10,863 bases of DNA from UBA685 sp002299005. GTDB taxonomy: Bacteria > Pseudomonadota > Alphaproteobacteria > Puniceispirillales > Puniceispirillaceae. The notes under the pieces are model-generated. The model was not told the DNA's origin, made no database searches, and saw nothing but the letters and a program-made list of their open reading frames with translations. Positions 1-5,734 of this stretch are shown here, one piece after another. Numbering within the stretch: the first letter of the stretch is position 1; each line of letters opens with the position of its first letter. The DNA is taken from positions 1-10,863 of the forward strand of contig CAXAAH010000051.1 of the NCBI GenBank assembly GCA_963966775.1, written 5' to 3'. The translations under genes were made by a program, and so were the position numbers.

Positions 1-206
1 TCATCCATACGAAAGCTGGCCATCACCCCATTGGCAAGCTGGCAATTTGCGCGTTTTTGTTTTGGGAATGTTTGGGTAATACGCGCCAAGCAAATCGCCC
101 CAAGTGAGAGGCCATCTTCTGGCGGGTTCACGATATATTCGGCTAATTTGCCTTGCTGAAACAAGGCGGCACGTCCCTCATCATAGACCAGCGTTAATTC
201 ACGCAT
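1..206 (-). CDS. RNase E/G family ribonuclease, N-terminal fragment
   Basis: Partial: the reading frame starts at ATG 206-204 and stays open to the left edge (68 codons). It starts MRELTLVYDEGRAALF and has the GAI-x-LARI segment that lines up with the GxIYxGrV stretch opening the S1-type RNA-binding domain of RNase G/E proteins. Alphaproteobacteria commonly carry such a gene directly after maf, usually followed by a small zinc-finger yacG gene, which would lie outside the window. The start overlaps the maf stop by 8 nt (ATGCGTGA) and no clear Shine-Dalgarno lies upstream, so translational coupling to maf is likely. The S1 start is unusually divergent: the usual AAFVDIG run is replaced by residues such as ANCQLANG, so RNA binding may be altered. 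Identification rests on the N-terminus plus gene order; the catalytic region is not visible. Confidence 0.7.
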   Translation of the reverse strand, partial: MRELTLVYDEGRAALFQQGKLAEYIVNPPEDGLSLGAICLARITQTFPKQKRANCQLANGVMASFRMD

Positions 207-816
207 CGGGGTCGGCTTTTTTGGTAAAGCCAGCTGATTTTAACATCTTGGCAATCAGATGGATATCAAGCCCCATAATCTGGGAATAGGAGCCTTGGAT
301 TTTGGTGATAAATTCAGCCGCCGCCCCTTGGATAGCATAGCCGCCTGCCTTGCCATCCCAATCACCATGAGCCAAATAATCAGCCATCTCTTTTTGATCG
401 AGGCGCCTGATATGGACATGGCTATGGCTGGTTTTTGCGCTGATCTTTTGCCTTTGGGGGTTATAGAGCGCGATGCCGCCATAGACACGGTGCGCGCGCC
501 CCATCAGAAGGCTCATACATTGTTTGGCCGTTCTGCTCTCTTCTGCCTTTGGCAAGATACGGCGCCCACAAGCGACCACAGTATCTGCGCCAATCACAAA
601 AGCATCAGGGTATTTTTCGGCAATCAGCGCGGTTTTCTCATGAGCCATGCGCTTAGCATAGGGGGCTGGCAGCTCACCTTTTAGATCTGTCTCATCAATA
701 TCAGCTGGGATAATCTCATCAGGCACGAGCCCGATTTGCGCCAAAATCTGGACACGGCGCGGCGACGCAGAGGCTAAGATCACGGGTCTTTTATCAGGCG
801 AACAAAGCTGTATCAT
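199..816 (-). CDS. maf: Maf family nucleoside triphosphate pyrophosphatase
   Basis: Cytoplasmic Maf/HAM1-type pyrophosphatase, a family that hydrolyses non-canonical or selected nucleoside triphosphates to monophosphate and PPi. Visible hallmarks are LASASPRR near residues 14-21 (phosphate-binding loop), GADTVV near 76-81 with the conserved Asp, GRAHRVYGG, and KAGGYAIQG near the C-terminal third. Length is 205 aa, typical for the family. A TTG six bases upstream (822) is in frame, but I prefer ATG 816 because AGGGGG sits 6 nt before it. It lies 24 nt after infA and overlaps the RNase E/G start. The usual T in the HRVYTG motif is G here, and DKAG reads GKAG. Whether it prefers dTTP/UTP or m7GTP-like substrates cannot be decided by eye. 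Confidence 0.93.
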   Translation of the reverse strand: MIQLCSPDKRPVILASASPRRVQILAQIGLVPDEIIPADIDETDLKGELPAPYAKRMAHEKTALIAEKYPDAFVIGADTVVACGRRILPKAEESRTAKQCMSLLMGRAHRVYGGIALYNPQRQKISAKTSHSHVHIRRLDQKEMADYLAHGDWDGKAGGYAIQGAAAEFITKIQGSYSQIMGLDIHLIAKMLKSAGFTKKADPDA

Positions 817-840
817 GCACAACCCCCTGCTCCCGGCCTC

Positions 841-1059
841 TTATTTGAAGCGGAATGTGATACGCCCTTTGGTCAAATCATAGGGAGTCATTTCGACATT
901 AACCCTATCACCTGCTAGCACGCGGATGCGGTTTTTACGCATTTTGCCGCTTGTATGTGCCAACACCTCATGATCATTATCCAGCTTGACTCTGAACATT
1001 GCGTTAGGCAGCAATTCTGCGACTGTGCCTGAGAACTCGATGACGCCTTCTTTGGCCAT
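841..1059 (-). CDS. infA: Translation initiation factor IF-1
   Basis: IF-1 binds the ribosomal A site during initiation and helps IF-2 and IF-3 select the initiator tRNA. The 72-aa product has exactly the standard length and is one S1/OB-fold domain: MAKEGVIEFSGTV at the start, LPNAMFRVKLDN, the HTSGKMRKNRIRVLAGD core and the TPYDLTKGRITFR C-terminus. No expected segment is missing. It is preceded by a 78-bp gap, the largest within this part of the cluster, containing a CTTGACC -35-like box, so infA probably also has its own promoter. The Shine-Dalgarno is weak (GGATGG just before ATG). Maf follows 24 nt downstream. Confidence 0.98.
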   Translation of the reverse strand: MAKEGVIEFSGTVAELLPNAMFRVKLDNDHEVLAHTSGKMRKNRIRVLAGDRVNVEMTPYDLTKGRITFRFK

Positions 1060-1126
1060 TCATTTCCATCCAAATATTGTTTAAATGCTTTAAAACTGCC
1101 TAACTTCTGGAGTTTTTCACCGCAAA

Positions 1127-1132
1127 GGTCAA
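1127..1132 (-). promoter_or_regulatory. Putative -35 box upstream of infA
   Basis: Read on the minus strand the gap between the phosphatase gene and infA contains CTTGACC, matching the CTTGAC -35 element favoured by alphaproteobacterial housekeeping sigma factor. No good -10 hexamer sits 16-18 nt downstream (the 17-nt position reads CAGAAG), so this is only half a promoter by sequence. A dedicated infA promoter is plausible because of the gap size. Confidence 0.3.
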
Positions 1133-1137
1133 GTAAT

Positions 1138-1563
1138 TTAGCCCTTTTTCGGCCCAAAATGCCCCAAAAGGTGCTTTTCGATGTCCTGATAGACAAGCCG
1201 ATAGACCGCAAGGCGCTCTTCTCTGTCATTCCCGATACCGGCAAAATCACTCACCTCCCACAGGGCTGTTTTCACAGAGGCTGGCAGGTTAAGGCGCGCC
1301 ACCTCATTTGCCGCATCTTGGGAAAAAGAGATAATCTCATCAAAGCCTGTCACATCCAAATCACTTAGATAGCGTGATTCATGCGCCGTGATATCAATCT
1401 CATATTCAAGCCCAACAGAGGCGGCATAGCCATCGGGCGAGCCGGCCATAACCCCGCATGATTGCGCCTCAACATCAGCGCCATACCAGCGTTTGGTCAT
1501 ATATTCAGCCAACACTGAGCGCACAGCGTTCAGATTACAGACGAACAAAATAGATTTTGCCAT
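1138..1563 (-). CDS. Low-molecular-weight phosphotyrosine phosphatase-like protein
   Basis: Cytoplasmic protein of the LMW-PTP/arsenate-reductase-like fold (Wzb/COG0394 type). The P-loop CX5R is intact near the N-terminus: Cys9-NLNAV-Arg15-Ser16, inside ILFVCNLNAVRS. A candidate general-acid Asp106 lies in WEVSDF, where family members usually have Asp-Pro; Pro is replaced by Phe. Length is 141 aa, slightly short of classical LMW-PTPs (about 150-160). Its ATG shares one base with the UPF0262 stop (TAATG) and AAGGC precedes it, so the two are probably translationally coupled. Homologues at this position, between UPF0262 and infA, are often named arsenate reductase or LMW phosphatase, but nothing here indicates arsenic metabolism. 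The substrate is unknown. Confidence 0.85.
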   Translation of the reverse strand: MAKSILFVCNLNAVRSVLAEYMTKRWYGADVEAQSCGVMAGSPDGYAASVGLEYEIDITAHESRYLSDLDVTGFDEIISFSQDAANEVARLNLPASVKTALWEVSDFAGIGNDREERLAVYRLVYQDIEKHLLGHFGPKKG

Positions 1564-2063
1564 TAGCCTTTATCTTTCGAGGTTAGCACACAGATCAACG
1601 TAAATAATCGGCGTGCGGTTGCATGGTCAACTCTCGCATGATTTGATAACCGGTCTTGCAATGTCTCAGAGCCCTCATTATGAAGCGCCCGGCGCCCCAT
1701 ATCGATGGCTTGAATTTGCGACGGCGATTTGGTGCGAATGGCATCATAATAGCTGTCACAAACATGGAAATAATCGCGCATGATACGGCGCAATGGCCCC
1801 AGCGCCATAAAGAAATTCACCATCATCTCATCGCGCTCATCTCTGATATCGAAATGGATATGACGCTGATCGGTGCGCATATAAAGATGATAGGGCCCCT
1901 CATCTTTTAACAGCTCGAAATGATTATCATCTAGCAGGTCAAACACCGCCACCGCGCGTTCATGCTCTTGGGCTGAGCTGATCCGCTTGGTCGGATCCAT
2001 CTCAAGCTCCAATTTCACAATCTTCGCACTATCGCGATAATCTAACGTCGTATCGTCCATCAT
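1563..2063 (-). CDS. UPF0262 family protein
   Basis: Conserved alphaproteobacterial protein of unknown function, 166 aa, soluble. Family landmarks are the EHERAVAVFDLL segment near residues 33-44, a central PLRRIMRDYFHVCDSYYDAIR stretch (beginning near residue 90), PSQIQAIDMGRRALHNEGS, and the ARRLFTLICVL end. It is rich in His, Asp and Arg, and no signal peptide or membrane segment is visible. Two in-frame ATGs (2063 and 2060) follow GAGAG with almost no spacing, so the exact start is uncertain by one or more codons. It is the first gene after the hisG terminator and shares TAATG with the phosphatase gene. Its persistent linkage to infA, maf and murA suggests a housekeeping role, but no biochemical role can be assigned. 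Confidence 0.92.
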   Translation of the reverse strand: MMDDTTLDYRDSAKIVKLELEMDPTKRISSAQEHERAVAVFDLLDDNHFELLKDEGPYHLYMRTDQRHIHFDIRDERDEMMVNFFMALGPLRRIMRDYFHVCDSYYDAIRTKSPSQIQAIDMGRRALHNEGSETLQDRLSNHARVDHATARRLFTLICVLTSKDKG

Positions 2064-2093
2064 CTCTCAATTTGTGAGGATTAGTGGGGCATA

Positions 2094-2099
2094 AGTCAA
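2094..2099 (-). promoter_or_regulatory. Putative -35 box upstream of UPF0262
   Basis: The 74-bp gap between hisG and UPF0262 carries CTTGACT on the minus strand, 31 nt before the first ATG. It fits the alphaproteobacterial CTTGAC -35 element and lies just downstream of the hisG terminator, as expected for a new transcription unit. The -10 at 17-18 nt (TCACAA/CACAAA) is poor, so confidence is low. Confidence 0.3.
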
Positions 2100-2127
2100 G
2101 AAGCGCCCCTTTTGCGCTAACAGCGAC

Positions 2128-2151
2128 AAAAAGGCCCTTATTTTTGGCCTT
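2128..2151 (-). terminator. Probable intrinsic terminator of hisG
   Basis: On the minus strand AAGGCC (2151-2146) pairs with GGCCTT (2136-2131) around a 9-nt loop, and the run TTTTT (2132-2128) follows immediately. The hisG stop codon TAA (2140-2138) lies inside the loop. The stem is short (4 G-C and 2 A-T pairs), so termination may be partial. Confidence 0.5.
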
Positions 2152-2809
2152 CATGATAGGCGTGGCTTGCAACTCTGATGCGTTCCACCCACTCACCAAT
2201 ATAGCTTGGGCTTGTTTTAAAGGCCGCACGATTAACCGCAAAGCGTGACGAGATATCAGCGATATGTTCCACCTCAACCAGCCCGTTTGCGACAAGGGTT
2301 GAGCCTGTTTCGACCAAATCCACAATCCGCCGACATAGGCCCATGCCAGGCGCCAATTCCATCGCCCCATTAAGCTTGATACATTCAGCCTGCACGCCTC
2401 TATTGGCGAAATGCTTGGCTGTCACATGCGGGTATTTGGTCGCAACGCGCAAATGAGACCAGCTTTTGGGATCATCTTCTTCAGCCAAATTCTGCTGACA
2501 GGCAACCGATAGGCGGCATTTGCCGACCTGCAAATCAATCGGTGCATAAATCTCAGGATGGTCAAATTCCATCAGCACATCAGAGCCAGCAACACCCATT
2601 TGCGCCGCCCCATAGGCCAAGAATGTCGCCACATCAAAAGACCGCACACGGATAACATCCAGCTTGGGATCATTTGTTTTAAACCGAAGGCGACGGTCTT
2701 TTTTATCAAAGAACGCCTCTTCCATCTCAAGACCTGCTTGTGCCAAAATCGGCAATATCTGGTCAAGAATGCGCCCCTTAGGCAGGGCTAGGACATAGGT
2801 CTCGCTCAT
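2138..2809 (-). CDS. hisG: ATP phosphoribosyltransferase, short form
   Basis: First enzyme of histidine biosynthesis: ATP + PRPP gives N1-(5-phosphoribosyl)-ATP and PPi. Family marks are LALPKGRILD near residues 7-16, the AQMGVAGSDVL segment near 70-80, KYPHVTAKHF in the middle, and the PRPP-binding loop DLVETGSTLVANGL near 164-177. At 223 aa it is the short form (HisG-S), lacking the C-terminal ACT-like regulatory domain of the roughly 300-aa long form. Short forms normally need the HisZ regulatory subunit, which is not in this window. AGAGGA sits 8 nt before ATG and overlaps the end of DUF2948 (12-nt gap), so the two are co-transcribed. In many alphaproteobacteria this slot between DUF2948 and UPF0262 holds hisD instead. 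Confidence 0.96.
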   Translation of the reverse strand: MSETYVLALPKGRILDQILPILAQAGLEMEEAFFDKKDRRLRFKTNDPKLDVIRVRSFDVATFLAYGAAQMGVAGSDVLMEFDHPEIYAPIDLQVGKCRLSVACQQNLAEEDDPKSWSHLRVATKYPHVTAKHFANRGVQAECIKLNGAMELAPGMGLCRRIVDLVETGSTLVANGLVEVEHIADISSRFAVNRAAFKTSPSYIGEWVERIRVASHAYHEGQK

Positions 2810-2821
2810 TTAAAAAATCCT

Positions 2822-3277
2822 CTATGCGCCATCATGAGATGGCTGGGCAATGGCTGGTCTTGGTGGGGCTATATCGCCTGCGCTCATCATCAAATCATCG
2901 ATGATAAGGCGCAAACCAGCACCAGCTGAAAAGGTGAAAACCAACGCACCGCCACCATCTTGCCCCTGTTCATACTGAAATTGAAGCAGATTGTAAAATA
3001 CAGATGCACCATCATCACCCATAGGCGCCATCATCTTTTTCTGTAACACAGACGATACTTTGCCAATCCTGAGGCCCATCAGCACACGCTCTTTGCGCGT
3101 CGCATCTATCTCCCAGCGATAGCGGTCAACCACCATCACAAGCTCTTTTGCGGCCTTATCATAATGGATATCATGATGCGCGATAAGCCCATCTTGCAAA
3201 AAGGCTGATAGCATCGTGACATCATCGGCTGATTTTACGATAAGCTTAATCGGTTTATCTTCCTCAGATTGTGTCAT
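2822..3277 (-). CDS. DUF2948 family protein
   Basis: A 151-aa soluble protein of the alphaproteobacterial DUF2948 family, function unknown. Recognisable pieces are IKLIVKSADDVTMLSAFLQDGL near residues 10-31, the VVDRYRWEID core, RVLMGLRIGKVSSVLQKKM in the centre and FTFSAGAGLRLIIDDL near 114-129. The C-terminal 20 or so residues are Pro/Ala-rich and probably disordered. GAGG lies 6 nt before ATG. It follows murA by 16 nt and precedes hisG by 12 nt, so it belongs to the same operon. Linkage to murA is conserved in the group, but neither motif nor context reveals an activity. Confidence 0.9.
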   Translation of the reverse strand: MTQSEEDKPIKLIVKSADDVTMLSAFLQDGLIAHHDIHYDKAAKELVMVVDRYRWEIDATRKERVLMGLRIGKVSSVLQKKMMAPMGDDGASVFYNLLQFQYEQGQDGGGALVFTFSAGAGLRLIIDDLMMSAGDIAPPRPAIAQPSHDGA

Positions 3278-3293
3278 GACCAGCCTCGGCAGT

Positions 3294-4550
3294 TTATGAA
3301 TGTTGACGTTGCATGCTTGCGCCGCACCCTTGCAAGCGTTCTTCTAAATTCGCATAGCCTCTATCAAGATGATAAATCTCAGATATCATTGTATCACCGC
3401 TTGCACACATCGCCGCCAGCACAAGCGAGATAGACGCCCGCAAATCAGTTGCCCGCACAGGCGCCCCCTTAAGGCCGCCCTTCTTGCCCTTGACGCTTGC
3501 CAGCGCGCCATCAACCGAAATATCCGCGCCCATACGCATTAATTCTGGCACATGCATAAAGCGGTTCTCAAAAATCGTCTCTGAAATACGCGCATAGCCA
3601 TCGACCTGACACATCAGCGCCATATATTGCGCTTGCAAATCAGTGGGAAAACCTGGATAGGGCGCGGTTTCAATATCAACCGCCTTCAGATTAGGGCTAT
3701 GGTCAACCTCAATCCAATCAGGGCCAATGCGCATAATCACGCCGACATCTTTTAAGGTCGCAATCAGTGCATCAAGATGATCAGCGCGCACCTTATGCAA
3801 ACGTAACTTACCACCTGTCATCGCCGCGCCAATCATAAAGCTGCCTGCCTCAATACGGTCAGGCACAACCTCATGGGTGGCCCCATGCAAGCTGGCGACA
3901 CCCTCGATTGTGATGATATCCGTGCCATGGCCACAGACCTTTGCGCCCATCTTATTCAGGCAATCACCTAGATCAGAAATCTCAGGCTCTCTTGCGGCAT
4001 TAATCAGCGTTGTCTCGCCCTTGGCAAGAACCGCCGCCATCATCGCATTCTCAGTCGCGCCCACAGATACATGCGGAAACACAACCCGCGCCCCTGTGAG
4101 GCCCATTGGTGCCCGCGCCTGAATATAGCCATCTGCCAATTCAACCACCGCCCCAAGCGACTGCATCGCCTTAATATGCAAATCCACAGGCCGCGAGCCA
4201 ATCGCACAACCGCCCGGCAAAGAGACACGCGCCTCACCATAACGCGCCAGCAATGGCCCCAAGACCAGCACAGACGCACGCATCGCTGAGACCAAATCAT
4301 AAGGCGCATCAAAATTGGTCGCCGCCCCGCCCAATGTGATGACATTATCTTTGAATGAAATCTCAAGCCCATGATTAGCCAGCAAGCGCGCCATTAGCTG
4401 TGTATCAGACAAATCTGGCATATTGGTTAAGGTCAGCGTCTCATCTGTCATAAGGCCCGCGCATAGGAGCGGCAAAGCAGCATTTTTTGCCCCTGATATC
4501 GTGATCTCACCAGAGAGGGTCTGCCCGCCTGTGATTAGCAATTTATCCAT
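3294..4550 (-). CDS. murA: UDP-N-acetylglucosamine 1-carboxyvinyltransferase
   Basis: MurA transfers enolpyruvate from PEP to UDP-GlcNAc, the first committed cytoplasmic step of peptidoglycan synthesis. The 418-aa length and numbering match the E. coli enzyme closely: Lys22 in SGAKNAALP (substrate binding), Cys115 in PGGCAIGSRPVDLH (the catalytic, fosfomycin-targeted cysteine), Asp304 in PGFPTDLQ (equivalent of Asp305), and Arg397 in HLDRGYANLEERL. Two inside-out alpha/beta domains are expected. Because Cys115 is present rather than Asp, the enzyme should be of the fosfomycin-sensitive type. It starts 28 nt after the small basic protein gene and is followed 16 nt later by DUF2948. Confidence 0.98.
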   Translation of the reverse strand: MDKLLITGGQTLSGEITISGAKNAALPLLCAGLMTDETLTLTNMPDLSDTQLMARLLANHGLEISFKDNVITLGGAATNFDAPYDLVSAMRASVLVLGPLLARYGEARVSLPGGCAIGSRPVDLHIKAMQSLGAVVELADGYIQARAPMGLTGARVVFPHVSVGATENAMMAAVLAKGETTLINAAREPEISDLGDCLNKMGAKVCGHGTDIITIEGVASLHGATHEVVPDRIEAGSFMIGAAMTGGKLRLHKVRADHLDALIATLKDVGVIMRIGPDWIEVDHSPNLKAVDIETAPYPGFPTDLQAQYMALMCQVDGYARISETIFENRFMHVPELMRMGADISVDGALASVKGKKGGLKGAPVRATDLRASISLVLAAMCASGDTMISEIYHLDRGYANLEERLQGCGASMQRQHS

Positions 4551-4578
4551 TCAAACCTAGCCCTTTTACTACCGACTT

Positions 4579-4746
4579 TTACTGCACACTATCATCTGTC
4601 TTGTCACCCGTTTTACCATCTGGCTTATCAGCCGTTTTACGCAATCTGCCTTGTGCTTTTCTCTTGCGCAAATTCTCACGCAAAGCCTGTGCTAACCTAT
4701 CAGCTTTTTCTTGCTTGGCATCTTTGATTTGGCTTTTATCACTCAT
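4579..4746 (-). CDS. Small basic conserved protein upstream of murA
   Basis: A 55-aa open frame, ATG 4746-4744 to TAA 4581-4579, in the same direction as murA and 28 nt upstream of it. The N-terminal half (residues 5-36) is predicted helical and rich in Lys, Arg, Ala and Gln, with the core ALRENLRKRKAQGRLR. The C-terminal tail has imperfect Lys-Thr-x-Asp-Lys repeats (KTADK, KTGDKTDD) and is probably disordered. Short proteins with a similar ALxxNLxxRKAQ core are, to my recollection, widespread in alphaproteobacteria and often near murA, which supports a real gene. It may be a nucleic-acid or ribosome binder, but that is inferred from charge only. No strong Shine-Dalgarno is visible. Confidence 0.7.
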   Translation of the reverse strand: MSDKSQIKDAKQEKADRLAQALRENLRKRKAQGRLRKTADKPDGKTGDKTDDSVQ

Positions 4747-4991
4747 TTGACGTCACTTGCTTGTCTGTTACTCTAAAGCCCTTTTATCGGCGCGATAGAG
4801 CAAATTAGCTTTGTTGCAATTATTAACACAGATATAAAAGGGAAATCAGGACAAATCTAGCATTATGGTCAACAATTTACTTTGGCCTTGATAGCATAAT
4901 TTGGCCATTATTACCTGCTGGGATCACATCATTACCTCGTTAATATTGGTTTAGTTGGCGCGGACAGCACAGATTGTAAAGGACCATTTAG
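4747..4991. other. Divergent intergenic region
   Basis: This AT-rich 245-bp gap separates the minus-strand murA cluster from the plus-strand TVP38 pair, so it must hold both promoters. On the minus strand TTGACC (4872-4867) is a -35 candidate with a weak -10 (CTGATT after 17 nt). For the plus strand I see no convincing pair of hexamers. It also contains the 9-bp inverted repeat listed separately. I find no RNA gene or additional ORF with coding character. Confidence 0.6.
4779..4842. repeat. 9-bp perfect inverted repeat
   Basis: CCCTTTTAT at 4779-4787 and its exact reverse complement ATAAAAGGG at 4834-4842 are separated by 46 bp. The arms lie between the small basic gene and the TVP38 gene. 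They could form a long-range stem in the 5' leader of the murA-side transcript or be half-sites for a regulator. Chance occurrence in AT-rich DNA cannot be excluded. Confidence 0.4.
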
Positions 4992-5705
4992 GTGACATCT
5001 TCTATTTCCTCCCTTTTAAAAAAATATCTTCTGCCGCTGATTCTTGTCGCTGGCCTGATTTTGTTTTTTGCAACAGGCCTGCATGAATGGCTGTCATTTA
5101 CAAAATTGGCCGAAAATTATGACCAGATTAAGTCTTATATCGCCGCCAATCAGCTCACAGCCTTTGCGCTCTTTTTCTTTATTTATCTCATCGCTGTTGC
5201 CTTCTCGCTCCCTATCGCCAGCCTTCTAACCTTGGGCGGCGGCGCGCTATTGGGCTGGCCTAGTGCTATCTTTATCCTCATCGCCGCCACAGCAGGGGCC
5301 GCGATTGTCTTTATCGCCGCACGCTCTGTGATGGCCGATTTCCTCTCTGCCAAAGCAGGCCCGTTTCTCAAAAAACTAGAGGCAGGCTTCTCAGAGAATG
5401 CCTTTCACTATTTGCTGGCTTTGCGCCTTGTGCCAATCGCGCCCTTTTGGGTCGTAAATATCGTGCCCGCCTTGCTAGGCATGCGCCTTATGCCCTTTAT
5501 CATCGCGACCTTTATCGGCATCGCGCCTGGCACATTGGTCTATGTCTATGTTGCCAGAGGGTTTGACCACATCATGGCACAAGGCAAAGCGCCCGATCTT
5601 AGCACCCTCTCAGATATTCGCATCATCGGCCCGCTTGCGGCGCTTGGGGCGTTGGCATTGGTGCCGACAATCTTAAAATTCCTGAAATCACGTAAAGCAT
5701 CATAG
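4992..5705 (+). CDS. TVP38/TMEM64 family membrane protein
   Basis: Integral inner-membrane protein of the SNARE-associated/DedA-like superfamily, 237 aa. Homologues such as TMEM41B/VMP1 and DedA proteins are linked to lipid scrambling or membrane homeostasis. A first membrane helix spans about residues 12-30, and a second follows near 55-80. Then comes the Gly-rich core LTLGGGALLGWPSA, with GAAIVFIAARS, the LALRLVPIAPFWVVNIVPALLGM re-entrant-type segment near 140-162, and a last helix around 210-230. Its start is GTG 4992, chosen because AAAGGA lies 8 nt upstream and no ATG fits. The oxidoreductase gene follows after 29 nt. TVP38 proteins are known both adjacent to and fused with such oxidoreductases, so a functional pair is likely. 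Confidence 0.9.
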   Translation: MTSSISSLLKKYLLPLILVAGLILFFATGLHEWLSFTKLAENYDQIKSYIAANQLTAFALFFFIYLIAVAFSLPIASLLTLGGGALLGWPSAIFILIAATAGAAIVFIAARSVMADFLSAKAGPFLKKLEAGFSENAFHYLLALRLVPIAPFWVVNIVPALLGMRLMPFIIATFIGIAPGTLVYVYVARGFDHIMAQGKAPDLSTLSDIRIIGPLAALGALALVPTILKFLKSRKAS

Positions 5706-5734
5706 AGATTTGATCCGCTTTTAAGGAGGCATAA

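Noticed and set aside
259..684. 141-aa plus-strand open frame
   Set aside because: It lies antisense within maf, has no family resemblance, and maf shows strong protein motifs on the other strand.
4040..4372. 110-aa Trp/Arg-rich minus-strand frame
   Set aside because: Out-of-frame reading of murA, whose catalytic residues are in the overlapping frame.
4940..4954. CtrA-like site TTAA-N7-TTAG
   Set aside because: One mismatch from TTAA-N7-TTAA in AT-rich DNA is expected by chance, and no promoter could be placed relative to it.
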